A stretch of 21,620 bases of DNA from JABMRP01 sp964444795. Lineage in GTDB: Bacteria > Planctomycetota > Planctomycetia > Pirellulales > Thermoguttaceae. The stretch spans positions 1 through 21,620 of the forward strand of contig CAYUIQ010000156.1 of assembly GCA_964444795.1 (NCBI GenBank). Reading direction: 5' to 3'. The position numbers and the translations under genes are program-made. This document shows, in pieces, positions 1 through 6,996 of this stretch; within the stretch, counting starts at the first letter, position 1, and each line of letters begins with the position of its first letter. Below the pieces are notes generated by a model. That model was not told the DNA's origin. It searched no databases and saw nothing but the letters and a program-made list of their open reading frames with translations.

Positions 1-72
1 GGCCCCAAATCGTCGCCGACGATCCAAGCGTTCGACGCGTACTACCGGGATCTGGCCAATCGACGGAGCTAA
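1..72 (+). CDS. C-terminal end of an unidentified gene (partial)
   Basis: Frame 1 is open from the window edge to a TAA at 70-72 and gives 23 residues ending in FDAYYRDLANRRS. The composition is ordinary protein-like, and the stop lies 33 bases before the convergent stop of the next gene, which is what a convergent gene pair looks like. No family can be recognised from so short a tail. It could be a chance open frame, because only 72 bases are visible. Confidence 0.4.
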   Translation, partial: GPKSSPTIQAFDAYYRDLANRRS

Positions 73-105
73 GAACAGCCGTCGCGGTTTTCGGAATTGC
101 CTCGA

Positions 106-1884
106 TCAGGATTCCGTCCACTGAAACCGGGCGTCGCGGATCTGGTTCATGGCCTGTTCGGCCTGATCGAGCAGACGGCGCGCCGAGGCATCGCCTTGAT
201 CCACCGAGCGGATTTTCTCCAGGACGGCCTCCATTGCGGTCGTCAATGCGGTGTCGCGCCGGCGCGGATCGAGCGCCCACTGCAACTCGGCGTCGGCCAG
301 ATCGGCCAACTCGGCGGCCAGGGGGTCCATCCACTCAGGTTGCGGACGCTGGTAGTCGGTGAAATCGCGGACACGTCCCGGCGGCAACTTCCCCTCGAGT
401 TCCAGCCGCCGTCGCGCCGGCGATTCGTAAAGCGGAATGGTGTAGGGACTGGCGGCGATTCGCATCCGGCGATGTGAAAACGCGGCCACAATCAGCCGCC
501 GCAATGTCTCCACCAGCTCGTCCGGCGTGGTCTCGAAGTCGGTGAGCAGTTGGAACGCGGTGTAGTCCTGTCGCGTGTGGTCCAGGGCGTTGAGCACCGT
601 GTCGAGTTGGTCCACGTTGTGGCGCTTTCGCCATCGCGTGAGCAGATTCCGATGAAACGATTCGGCTCCCAATTGCACCATCGGCTTGACTCGGTCGATC
701 CACTCCAGCAGCTCGCCGTGAACCCGTCCCGCCGAAGTGAGTAACGAAACGGGATTGGTTTGCACGCTGATGCGATAACGGTGCCGCAGAGGATTTCTCG
801 CCCAGAGCTCGAAAAACTCGATCGCCCGGCGGCGTTTGAGGAAGAAATCCTCGTCGTAGACGGCGGCCCACGCGACCCGCTTGTCGCGTCGGGGGGGATC
901 GCCGTCGCGCCATGCGGGATCGTCGACGTGTTCGAACAATCGCCATTGGGTCACCACGAGCGCACCGGCGGCCACCCGGGCGTTGGCCGCTTCGATCTCC
1001 TCGATCAGTTGTTCGGCGCTCTTGGTTCGCACCTCGGTGCCGTGCAACTTCGCGCAGAACGTACACACCCCGGGACATCCCCGGCCGGCGGTGAAGTAGA
1101 GGCTATCGTTCGGGCGGCGGAAGTTTTCCAACAGCGACCAGTCGAGCCGATTGGCGGCGATCAGTTCGGTCGGCGCGTGGGGACGAATCCATTGCCGTAC
1201 TTGCTTGCCGAATCGCGTGCCCAGGGCCTCTCCCGCATCGAGTGCGTTTCGTTCGTATCCGTCACGGGGGAGCGTGTTGTGATACACCCTGCCGCCGTAG
1301 CGGTAGGTCAGGCCGGGAATCTCCGGCTGCCGGTCGACCGAGTTGCGCAATCGGGCCAGCCGGAGCCACTGGGCAAGCGGTTCCTCGGCCTCGCCGTCGA
1401 ACACATAGTCGGCACCGCTGGAGTGGAGTACTTCCCGCGGATGGCTACTTGCGGTGGGACCGCCGAGAACGATCTCCGTATCGCAGAACCATCGCACGGC
1501 CCGGATGAACCGTCGCACCGGCTGGAGACTCTCGCCTTCGACGCGAAACCCCACGACATGCGGCCGCCACTCGATCAACTTGCGGATAAACTCACTACCC
1601 ACCTCCAGCATCGCCTCCCGCACGGCCGAGCTCGGCAGGTGTTGAGCCCATTTCGTGATGGCCGGGTCGAGTTGGAACGGTGGGCCGGGCTGCATCTGAA
1701 AGACGACGGCCTTGGCCAGATTCCGGCGACTGGCCCAACTGGCCAAATCGATCAGTCCGCTGGGCCAACCGGTGCAGGCCAGAAGCAGCCGGATCGGCGA
1801 GCGTGGCCCGTGGTGATCATCCGACAGAGCAAGGGATTCGGCGCTGCGAGTTGTGGCGGCAGGTGCGGTGGGGCCGTTTTCCAT
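106..1884 (-). CDS. B12-binding-type radical SAM protein, function unknown
   Basis: Radical SAM enzyme. The motif GCPGVCTFC carries the CxxxCxxC cysteines that bind the 4Fe-4S cluster (about residues 270-277 from the chosen start), after an N-terminal region of about 170 residues that looks like the Rossmann-type cobalamin-binding domain of the B12 radical SAM class (VVGFRVEGES, then IVLGGPTASSHP and a conserved-looking DYVFDGEAEEPL). I do not see the DxHxxG cobalamin ligand motif, so B12 may be bound base-on or not at all. The C-terminal part is arginine-rich and helical, with no SPASM-type cysteine cluster. The open frame reaches a TTG at 1896, but the ATG at 1884 is preferred: it has GAGA about 9 bases upstream, and a TATAAT box lies at 1923-1928. 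The substrate is unknown; neighbours (flavodoxin-fold reductase, phosphorylase) give no clear hint. Confidence 0.85.
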   Translation of the reverse strand: MENGPTAPAATTRSAESLALSDDHHGPRSPIRLLLACTGWPSGLIDLASWASRRNLAKAVVFQMQPGPPFQLDPAITKWAQHLPSSAVREAMLEVGSEFIRKLIEWRPHVVGFRVEGESLQPVRRFIRAVRWFCDTEIVLGGPTASSHPREVLHSSGADYVFDGEAEEPLAQWLRLARLRNSVDRQPEIPGLTYRYGGRVYHNTLPRDGYERNALDAGEALGTRFGKQVRQWIRPHAPTELIAANRLDWSLLENFRRPNDSLYFTAGRGCPGVCTFCAKLHGTEVRTKSAEQLIEEIEAANARVAAGALVVTQWRLFEHVDDPAWRDGDPPRRDKRVAWAAVYDEDFFLKRRRAIEFFELWARNPLRHRYRISVQTNPVSLLTSAGRVHGELLEWIDRVKPMVQLGAESFHRNLLTRWRKRHNVDQLDTVLNALDHTRQDYTAFQLLTDFETTPDELVETLRRLIVAAFSHRRMRIAASPYTIPLYESPARRRLELEGKLPPGRVRDFTDYQRPQPEWMDPLAAELADLADAELQWALDPRRRDTALTTAMEAVLEKIRSVDQGDASARRLLDQAEQAMNQIRDARFQWTES

Positions 1885-1922
1885 GAAAGATCTCAACCGG
1901 GCGAGCTATGGCCGACATCTCC

Positions 1923-1928
1923 ATTATA
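1923..1928 (-). promoter_or_regulatory. Candidate -10 box for the radical SAM gene
   Basis: The minus strand reads TATAAT, a perfect -10 hexamer, placed so that transcription would start about 32 bases before the ATG at 1884. No convincing -35 hexamer is found at 16-18 bases upstream, so this is a partial match only. Confidence 0.35.
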
Positions 1929-1963
1929 CCCATCTGCTACCACTTTTCGGCGGACAACCCGCG

Positions 1964-2551
1964 CTATCCGGGGGTCGGGAAGTGCTTCTCGATCAACCGC
2001 CCGGTCTCCGCCAGCCAATCGGCGCGTTGCTCGGACGTGCTCATAATGATCGACTCGAAGTTGCGGCGATGAAAATCCTCAACACCGCAGAACCCGAAGA
2101 TGCAGGCGTTCCAAAGGTTTTCCAGCGGATCGCCGAACAACTGCATTTCGACGTCACGGGGTGTGTTGGAGGTGGTCAGCACCAACGCCGTCTTGCCCTT
2201 GAGAAAGCCGTCGATCGATCCGTCTTCGCCGAAGGCATACACGACGCCCTGGCGGAACACCCGATCAACCCATCCCTTGAGTATGGCCGGCGGCTGGGCC
2301 CACCAGTTGGGATGCACGATGAGGTAACCGTCGGCAGCCGTCACTTCGTCGCAGTGGCGGCGAATGGCTGGGGGGAGATTGGCGTCGCGAGGGATCTCCT
2401 CTTGCGGCAGGACGGGATCGAACCGTTCGGCGTAGAGGTCATGATAGACGACCTCGTGACCGGCCGAGCGAAGTGCGTCGACGGCCGTTCGGGCAATCGC
2501 GTGACAGAAACTCTCCTGGTTCTGATGACCGATGACAACGAGAATGTTCAT
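1964..2551 (-). CDS. Flavodoxin-fold NAD(P)H:quinone oxidoreductase
   Basis: Protein of 195 residues of the Flavodoxin_2 / NAD(P)H dehydrogenase (quinone) family, which use FMN or FAD for two-electron reduction of quinones or other acceptors in the cytoplasm. The N-terminus MNILVVIGH is the first strand and flavin phosphate loop. The signature HPNWWAQPPAILKGWVDRVF at about residues 80-99, followed by GVVYAF, is typical of the KefF/MdaB/YwrO branch. Length is normal for that branch. It starts 23 bases after the phosphorylase stop on the same strand and is probably co-transcribed with it. The ribosome site is weak (GAAGAAG about 11 bases upstream of the ATG). I give no gene symbol because KefF-like, MdaB-like and YwrO-like members cannot be separated here, and no potassium-efflux gene is nearby. 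Confidence 0.88.
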   Translation of the reverse strand: MNILVVIGHQNQESFCHAIARTAVDALRSAGHEVVYHDLYAERFDPVLPQEEIPRDANLPPAIRRHCDEVTAADGYLIVHPNWWAQPPAILKGWVDRVFRQGVVYAFGEDGSIDGFLKGKTALVLTTSNTPRDVEMQLFGDPLENLWNACIFGFCGVEDFHRRNFESIIMSTSEQRADWLAETGRLIEKHFPTPG

Positions 2552-2574
2552 GGGGTTACTTCTTCAACGGGCTT

Positions 2575-4773
2575 CTAGCGGATATTCATGTCGCAACTCA
2601 ACCCGCCGGCGGCCGGGAGATACGCCGACCGAACGTAATCGGCCACCATCCGATGGGCACTAAACCGCCAGGCCAACGAGCTGATCGAGTTCATCATCCG
2701 CTTGATCCACTGTTGCGGCAGACCATCGTCGTCGCGATCGTAATACAGGGGGATGACTTCCTCCTCCAAGACACGGAAGAGATAGGCCGCGTCGCGCGTA
2801 TCGGTGATTTCGTCGGAGACGTGGTGGGTTCCTTTGCCGATGGCAAAACCGTTCGATCCGTCGTAGGCTTCCGCCCACCATCCGTCGAGCGCCGAGAGGT
2901 TGAGCGCGCCGTTGTAGACGGCCTTCTCGCCGCTGGTCCCGGACGCTTCCAAGGGACGGCGGGGATTGTTCAGCCAGACGTCGACCCCCTGGATCAAGTG
3001 GCGGCAGACGTTGATGTCGTAGTCCTCGACGAACGTGATCCGGTTGGCGAACCGCGGGTCGTGCCGGAGGTTGGCGATTCGCTTGATCAACTGCTTACCC
3101 GGCTCGTCGGCCGGGTGGGCCTTGCCGGCAAAGATCACCTGCATCGGCCGTTGGGGATCGTTGACCATGGCGTCGAGCCGGTCCGGATCGGTCATCAGCA
3201 GGTCGGCCCGCTTGTAGGTGGCGAAGCGCCGGGCGAACCCGATGGTGAGGATATTCGGGTCGAGAATGTTTCGGGCGGCTTCGACCGCCTCGTCGTCTTC
3301 ACCGCGGCGGCGGCACTGCCGGCTTACTCGGCGACGGACGAACGTCAACAGCAGGTTCTTCAGCGCATGGTGTGTTTCCCACAGCTCACCGGGATCGACG
3401 TTATGAATCCCTTCCCAAGTTTCGGGTTCGCCCATGCGGTCGAACCAATCGGCCGCGAAACAGCGGTCGTAGAGCAAGTGCATCTGCCAGGCAAGCCAAC
3501 TGGGTAGATGCACGCCGTTGGTGATGTGGCCGATGGGGATTTCTTCTTCCACGCGCCAGGGCCACAGATGGGCCCACATGCGGCGAGTCACGTGGCCGTG
3601 CAAGCAACTCACCGCGTTAGCCCGGCGCGAGAGTTTCAGGCCCAGCACCGTCATGCAGAAGGATTCTTGATCGTTTTGCGGCTCGACGCGTCCCAGGCCC
3701 ATGAGTTGCTCGAACGAGATACCCAGCCCGTCGCGTACTGGCCCCAGGTGCTCTTCGATCAATCCGCCGTCGAAACGATCGTGCCCGGCCGGTACCGGCG
3801 TATGGGTCGTGAAGACCGTGTGTTGGGCAACGTCGCGCAGGGCGTCGTCGAAACTCATCCCGTCTTCGTGCATCCGCTCGCGGATTACTTCCAAGGTGGC
3901 AAACGCGCTGTGCCCCTCGTTGAGATGGTAGACACCCGGGGTAATTCCCAAGGCCTTGAGTGCGCGAACCCCGCCCACGCCGCAGACGACTTCCTGGCGG
4001 ATTCGCGTGCGGTTGTCGCCTCCATAGAGCCGGGCGGTCAGTTCGCGATCTTCCGGGCTGTTGCCTTCGACGTCGCAATCCAACAGGTAAAGCCGGACGC
4101 GGCCGACCCGCATCAGCCAAACTTTGGCCTGGAGCATACCGGTTCGCGTGGGGATCTCGACGGTGATCGGTTTTCCGTCGGGGGCCACGGCCGGTTCCAT
4201 GGGCAACGTTTCAACCCGGGTATCGAGGTACTCCTCGCCCTGATAACCCTCGGAGTCGAGATGCTGCTTGAAGTAACCCTGGCTATAAAAGAGCCCGATG
4301 GCCACCAACGGCACCCCCAACCCGCTGGCACTCTTGATGTGGTCGCCCGACAAAACGCCCAAACCACCCGAGTAGATGGGAATCGACTCATGGATGCCGA
4401 ATTCCAGCGAGAAATAGGCGACCGGCTTGGACCCCAGCACACCGGCGTGGGTCTTGCTCCACAAGAGCGTCTCGGCCAGATATTGCTTGAGTTGCCGGTA
4501 GGCGTGGTTGATTCGGCTGTAGAGCACCAACTCCGCCGCCCGAGCTTCGAGTCGCTCCGGCGTGAATTCCAGCAACAGGGCAATCGGATTATGTCCCAAC
4601 TGGCGCCATCGGATGGGGTCTAGATCGCGAAACAGGTTGATCACTTCCGGGTGCCAACTCCACCAGACGTTCTTGGCCAAGGCGAGGCACTTGTCGTGGA
4701 GCTGCTGGGCCGTTAGCCCGCTGGCCGACGACAGCTTTGAAGAATCCGACGGGAGCGTATCAGTCTGACTCAT
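2575..4773 (-). CDS. glgP: Alpha-glucan (glycogen) phosphorylase, GT35
   Basis: Releases glucose-1-phosphate from glycogen or maltodextrin with phosphate and pyridoxal phosphate. At 732 residues it belongs to the shorter bacterial/archaeal alpha-glucan phosphorylase branch, with a DUF3417-like N-terminal segment (about 20-110, containing NVWWSWHPE). Visible motifs: FSLEFGIHESIPIYSGGLG (about 121-139), HLNEGHSAF (283-291), HTPVPAGHD (324-332), HITNGVHLP (416-424), FARRFATYKR (513-522), and the PLP site EASGTSGEK (609-617) with the Schiff-base lysine at about 617, followed by NGALNLSALDGW. No key residue seems missing. It is first in a probable operon with the flavodoxin-fold reductase. A TATAAT box at 4850-4855 gives a leader of about 70 bases. 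GGAG lies somewhat far upstream of the ATG, so the ribosome site is not strong. Confidence 0.95.
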   Translation of the reverse strand: MSQTDTLPSDSSKLSSASGLTAQQLHDKCLALAKNVWWSWHPEVINLFRDLDPIRWRQLGHNPIALLLEFTPERLEARAAELVLYSRINHAYRQLKQYLAETLLWSKTHAGVLGSKPVAYFSLEFGIHESIPIYSGGLGVLSGDHIKSASGLGVPLVAIGLFYSQGYFKQHLDSEGYQGEEYLDTRVETLPMEPAVAPDGKPITVEIPTRTGMLQAKVWLMRVGRVRLYLLDCDVEGNSPEDRELTARLYGGDNRTRIRQEVVCGVGGVRALKALGITPGVYHLNEGHSAFATLEVIRERMHEDGMSFDDALRDVAQHTVFTTHTPVPAGHDRFDGGLIEEHLGPVRDGLGISFEQLMGLGRVEPQNDQESFCMTVLGLKLSRRANAVSCLHGHVTRRMWAHLWPWRVEEEIPIGHITNGVHLPSWLAWQMHLLYDRCFAADWFDRMGEPETWEGIHNVDPGELWETHHALKNLLLTFVRRRVSRQCRRRGEDDEAVEAARNILDPNILTIGFARRFATYKRADLLMTDPDRLDAMVNDPQRPMQVIFAGKAHPADEPGKQLIKRIANLRHDPRFANRITFVEDYDINVCRHLIQGVDVWLNNPRRPLEASGTSGEKAVYNGALNLSALDGWWAEAYDGSNGFAIGKGTHHVSDEITDTRDAAYLFRVLEEEVIPLYYDRDDDGLPQQWIKRMMNSISSLAWRFSAHRMVADYVRSAYLPAAGGLSCDMNIR

Positions 4774-4848
4774 GCGGAGGGGTTCTCCAACATTGCGGGA
4801 AGACGAGGATGCAGGACGTATCGGACGGAGATTCCGTCAAAAGCGCGG

Positions 4849-4861
4849 TATTATACCGTCG
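4849..4861 (-). promoter_or_regulatory. Candidate glgP promoter -10 within a 13-bp palindrome
   Basis: On the minus strand the -10 hexamer is TATAAT (4850-4855), with TCGTCA (4 of 6 to TTGACA) 17 bases upstream at 4873-4878. The -10 sits inside CGGTATTATACCG (4847-4859), a 6-bp inverted repeat around a single centre base, which could be an operator. Position relative to the glgP ATG (about 75 bases) fits. This is pattern matching only. Confidence 0.4.
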
Positions 4862-5007
4862 TGCTTCGATGCTGACGACCCCAGTGAGGCGTCATCGAGC
4901 ACCCCCGTATCACGACCGGATTTCGGGGGGTGGAGTCGGACGGGACAGGCATTCTAGGGGGCTTCGCTCAAACGGAACACGTCGGCCTTGCCATGATAGC
5001 AGTGAGA

Positions 5008-5076
5008 TCCAAGAGAGAGACCGGGCGAACCCCCGCGGCAAAAAACCACCCGGCAGCAGGGTCCCCGGCTCTTGGA
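5008..5076 (+). ncRNA. Candidate structured leader element upstream of cysC
   Basis: A perfect 8-bp outer stem (tccaagag at 5008-5015 with ctcttgga at 5069-5076) is followed, after a one-sided agaga bulge, by a 5-bp stem (ccggg 5021-5025 with cccgg 5064-5068). Pairing then continues as GA/TC and CCC/GGG with single-base bulges, closing an A-rich apical loop (six consecutive A at 5040-5045). It lies about 205 bases upstream of the cysC start and could be part of its leader. It matches no riboswitch class I know, and a chance fold in GC-rich DNA is possible. Confidence 0.22.
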
Positions 5077-5280
5077 GATTCCGGCGGATCAGTCGAAAAA
5101 CTCCCCGGATAAATCTCTCATTGCCTCAACAGCGGCCTGGAACTATCATTGGGCGTTTCGCATGTTTCCCGGACACGGGCTGCTAGCAGTCCGAAGCGCG
5201 AGCGAGGAACCGAAGGCGTCGATTTCCGTGGTAAGAACGGTCATCGCGCCTCGTCGGCGAACCCAAGAGGAACCTCTAGA

Positions 5281-5955
5281 ATGACCGACGATCAGCGGGT
5301 GGAAGTTTTCTGGCACGAACGGGCTGTCTCCCGAAGTCAGCATGAGCATCTCAACGGCAATCAAGGGTGCGTCGTCTGGTTTACCGGGCTTAGCGCCAGC
5401 GGCAAAAGCACCGTGGCCAATTTGGTCGACCACAAGCTTCATGCCCTGGGCAAACACAGCGCCGTGCTCGACGGCGACAATACCCGTCACGGCCTTCACC
5501 TCAACGCCGCGCCGGCGCCGCTGGTGGAGGTGCATGGCGAGGAGTTTGCCCGGCGTTTCGGTCTGGGATTCTCCGCCCAAGATCGGGAGGAGAACATCCG
5601 ACGCATTGGAGCCGTGGCCCGGCTGTTTTGCGACGCGGGAACCATCGCCCTGACGGCATTTATCAGTCCGTATCGAGTTCACCGTGACCGGATCCGCGAT
5701 ACGCTGGCCGGGGGGGACTTCATCGAGGTTTTCGTGGATGCCCCGTTAGAGGTATGCGAAGCGAGGGATCCCAAGGGCCTGTACAAGAAAGCCCGGGCGG
5801 GAGAAATCAAAGGGTTCACCGGATTGGACGATCCGTACGAGGCACCGGAGAACGCCGAATTGATCCTCGACGCCGACGGCAAGTCGGCCGAAGTTCTGGC
5901 CGACGAAGTGGTGGCCTATCTCCAGTCGGTCGGCAAACTGGACATCCCCGAGTAG
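5281..5955 (+). CDS. cysC: Adenylylsulfate (APS) kinase CysC
   Basis: Phosphorylates APS to PAPS, the activated sulfate used for assimilation or sulfotransfer. Of 224 residues from the chosen start. Motifs: Walker A GLSASGKS (36-43), VLDGDNTRHGL (about 62-72), DREENIRRIG (101-110), TAFISPYR, and the signature DPKGLYKKARAGEIKGFTG. The ATG at 5281 is chosen because AGAGGA lies about 9 bases upstream and the product begins with the usual CysC N-terminus (VEVFWHERAVSR); the open frame runs back to 5149 but that extension is low-complexity and not CysC-like. Between RHGL and GLGFSAQDREEN there are about 20 extra residues (HLNAAPAPLVEVHGEEF...) compared with E. coli-type CysC. No sulfate adenylyltransferase gene (cysD, cysN or sat) is adjacent. 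Confidence 0.94.
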   Translation: MTDDQRVEVFWHERAVSRSQHEHLNGNQGCVVWFTGLSASGKSTVANLVDHKLHALGKHSAVLDGDNTRHGLHLNAAPAPLVEVHGEEFARRFGLGFSAQDREENIRRIGAVARLFCDAGTIALTAFISPYRVHRDRIRDTLAGGDFIEVFVDAPLEVCEARDPKGLYKKARAGEIKGFTGLDDPYEAPENAELILDADGKSAEVLADEVVAYLQSVGKLDIPE

Positions 5956-5988
5956 ACGGCCCGGTATCGTGTTTTCCACAATTGGGGG

Positions 5989-6017
5989 TTGACTTCAAAG
6001 CGGCGTTGCGATTAAAT
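5989..6017 (+). promoter_or_regulatory. Candidate sigma70-type promoter for the BON genes
   Basis: TTGACT at 5989-5994 (5 of 6 to consensus) and TTAAAT at 6012-6017 (4 of 6) are separated by exactly 17 bases. Transcription would start near 6024, leaving a leader of about 250 bases before the first BON gene. Confidence 0.4.
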
Positions 6018-6072
6018 TCGACTTACTCGTCTCGGGTGCGAAGCAGTGTGTGGCCGGCGACAAGAAGTCTTT

Positions 6073-6097
6073 CGGCTAGCAGCCGCGACGTTTTTTT
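6073..6097 (+). terminator. Weak intrinsic-terminator-like hairpin
   Basis: CGGCT-AGC-AGCCG (6073-6085) forms a 5-bp stem with a 3-base loop; after five more bases comes a run of seven T (6091-6097). It could end the cysC transcript or act as an attenuator in the BON leader. The stem is short and the T run is not directly adjacent. Confidence 0.25.
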
Positions 6098-6275
6098 GGG
6101 AGTAACAGGGCGAAAAGGATAACGAAGCGAGACAGTCGACTCGGGCGCACGCGCATTGCTCATCCTTCTCTTCTAGTGAAGCGCCAGTCAAGTCTCGCGA
6201 AGGATTGCTTGTGCTCTTGAGGCCTCGGCTTCCAGGACCACGGATTATTGACCAAGGAAGGGGCCCAAGAATCTC

Positions 6276-6494
6276 ATGGCCGAGATATCGCCGGGCAAAG
6301 TTGAACCACGGGCGCAAAAGGCATTGGCCGGTAGCCCCATCTTTGAACTGCGCGACTTGCAGGTCGAGCAGCGCAGCGGCTCCCTTTGCATCTCCGGAGT
6401 CGTCTCCAGCTTCTATCACAAACAACTGGCCCAGGAAGTGGTTCGGGCCGTTTGCACGGGCGTTGAGGTGGTCAACTCCATTGACGTCCAATAA
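6276..6494 (+). CDS. Small BON-domain protein (first of a pair)
   Basis: A 72-residue protein made almost entirely of one BON domain: FELRDLQVEQRSGSLCISG, then VVSSFYHKQLAQEVVRAV, then GVEVVNSIDVQ, which is the beta-alpha-beta-beta pattern with the central glycine (ISG) and terminal VNSIDV typical of BON. BON domains are thought to bind phospholipid or other ligands; in E. coli OsmY and DolP they are periplasmic. No signal peptide is visible here, so a cytoplasmic role is more likely. It is a clear paralogue of the protein encoded at 6643 (shared KQLAQ and a C-terminal N-x-I-x-V). AAGAA lies near the ATG and a stronger AAGGGG is too far upstream, so the ribosome site is only fair. Confidence 0.8.
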   Translation: MAEISPGKVEPRAQKALAGSPIFELRDLQVEQRSGSLCISGVVSSFYHKQLAQEVVRAVCTGVEVVNSIDVQ

Positions 6495-6642
6495 ACGCGT
6501 CGAGTAGATCCAGCGGTGTTTTGGGCTCGGGCGGCTCCGAACCGCTTGTGGCCAAGTGGAAGCGGGACATGGACGTTCCTTCGAGGGTTGCCTGCCGGAG
6601 GGTAACGGATTTGCCGTCCGGGCAACAGTCAGGGAGGAACTC

Positions 6643-6930
6643 ATGGAATCCTCGGTTCGCGACCGGCGGGTCGCTCCGGTGGTCGACGAGGCGGTGATCG
6701 GACTCGCGCGGCAGCCCATGACGGAAGTCGACGAATTGGCTGCGGCCATCGAGCGGGTCGTCGTTCGGGAAACCGATGGCGGCGTCCGGAATCTTTCCGT
6801 CGAAGTCGGCCGAAGCGGCGTACTGCTCCGAGGGCATTGCGAGACTTACTACTGCAAACAGCTCGCCCAGCAAGCCGCCATGGCGGTCCCCGGCGGAAGC
6901 CGGTTGACCAACCTGATCGAAGTCCACTGA
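6643..6930 (+). CDS. Small BON-domain protein (second of a pair)
   Basis: A 95-residue protein. The first 40 residues are a helical lead (VAPVVDEAVIGLARQPMTEVDELAAAIER) and the rest is a BON domain: VRNLSVEVGRSGVLLRGHCETYYCKQLAQQAA followed by GGSRLTNLIEVH. The ATG at 6643 is chosen because GGGAGGA sits about 5 bases upstream; the frame is open back to 6556 but that part looks like leader sequence. There is no signal peptide. It follows its paralogue by 148 bases on the same strand and converges with hypE, 60 bases away. Function is unknown beyond the domain name. Confidence 0.78.
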   Translation: MESSVRDRRVAPVVDEAVIGLARQPMTEVDELAAAIERVVVRETDGGVRNLSVEVGRSGVLLRGHCETYYCKQLAQQAAMAVPGGSRLTNLIEVH

Positions 6931-6951
6931 GTGCCCCCGAACTCTTCGGCC

Positions 6952-6966
6952 GGCAACGGCGTTGCC
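6952..6966. terminator. Hairpin between convergent BON and hypE genes
   Basis: GGCAAC-GGC-GTTGCC is a perfect 6-bp stem with a 3-base loop, 21 bases after the BON stop. There is no T run, only a run of C, so it may be a processing or weak termination site. Confidence 0.25.
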
Positions 6967-6979
6967 CCCCGCCTCTTCA

Positions 6980-6996
6980 TGCTAGCATTGCTAGCA
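6980..6996. repeat. Twin TGCTAGCA palindromes at the hypE stop
   Basis: The 8-bp palindrome TGCTAGCA occurs twice with one T between, and together they can fold as a 7-bp stem with ATT loop. It overlaps the final Cys codon and TAG of hypE, so it is partly coding. Confidence 0.35.

Larger units (their letters stand above)
4774..5280. other. Divergent intergenic region glgP/cysC, no gene seen
   Basis: This 507-base stretch separates the divergent glgP and cysC genes. The open frames in it do not look like proteins. It holds the candidate glgP promoter near 4850, a possible folded element at 5008-5076, and a G+C-rich tract at 5184-5210 (ccgaagcgcgagcgaggaa) that resembles dispersed repeats I associate with planctomycete intergenic DNA. 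No tRNA or known riboswitch core was recognised. Confidence 0.6.
5956..6275. other. Intergenic region cysC to BON genes, no gene seen
   Basis: A 320-base stretch with no protein-like frame. It holds a sigma70-like promoter at 5989-6017 and a weak hairpin with a T7 run at 6073-6097. The rest shows nothing I can name. Confidence 0.55.

Noticed and set aside
760..2046. 428-residue plus-strand open frame
   Set aside because: Fully antisense to the radical SAM gene, composition is a codon shadow typical of GC-rich DNA, no domain motif.
3508..4623. 371-residue plus-strand open frame
   Set aside because: Antisense to the phosphorylase, whose motifs are unmistakable on the other strand.
5149..5280. 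N-terminal extension of CysC
   Set aside because: The extension is low-complexity and lies in a probable leader; the ATG at 5281 has a ribosome site and gives the normal CysC start.
6012..6749. 245-residue minus-strand open frame over the BON region
   Set aside because: Serine/arginine-rich with no motif, while the plus strand encodes two recognisable BON domains with a good ribosome site for the second.
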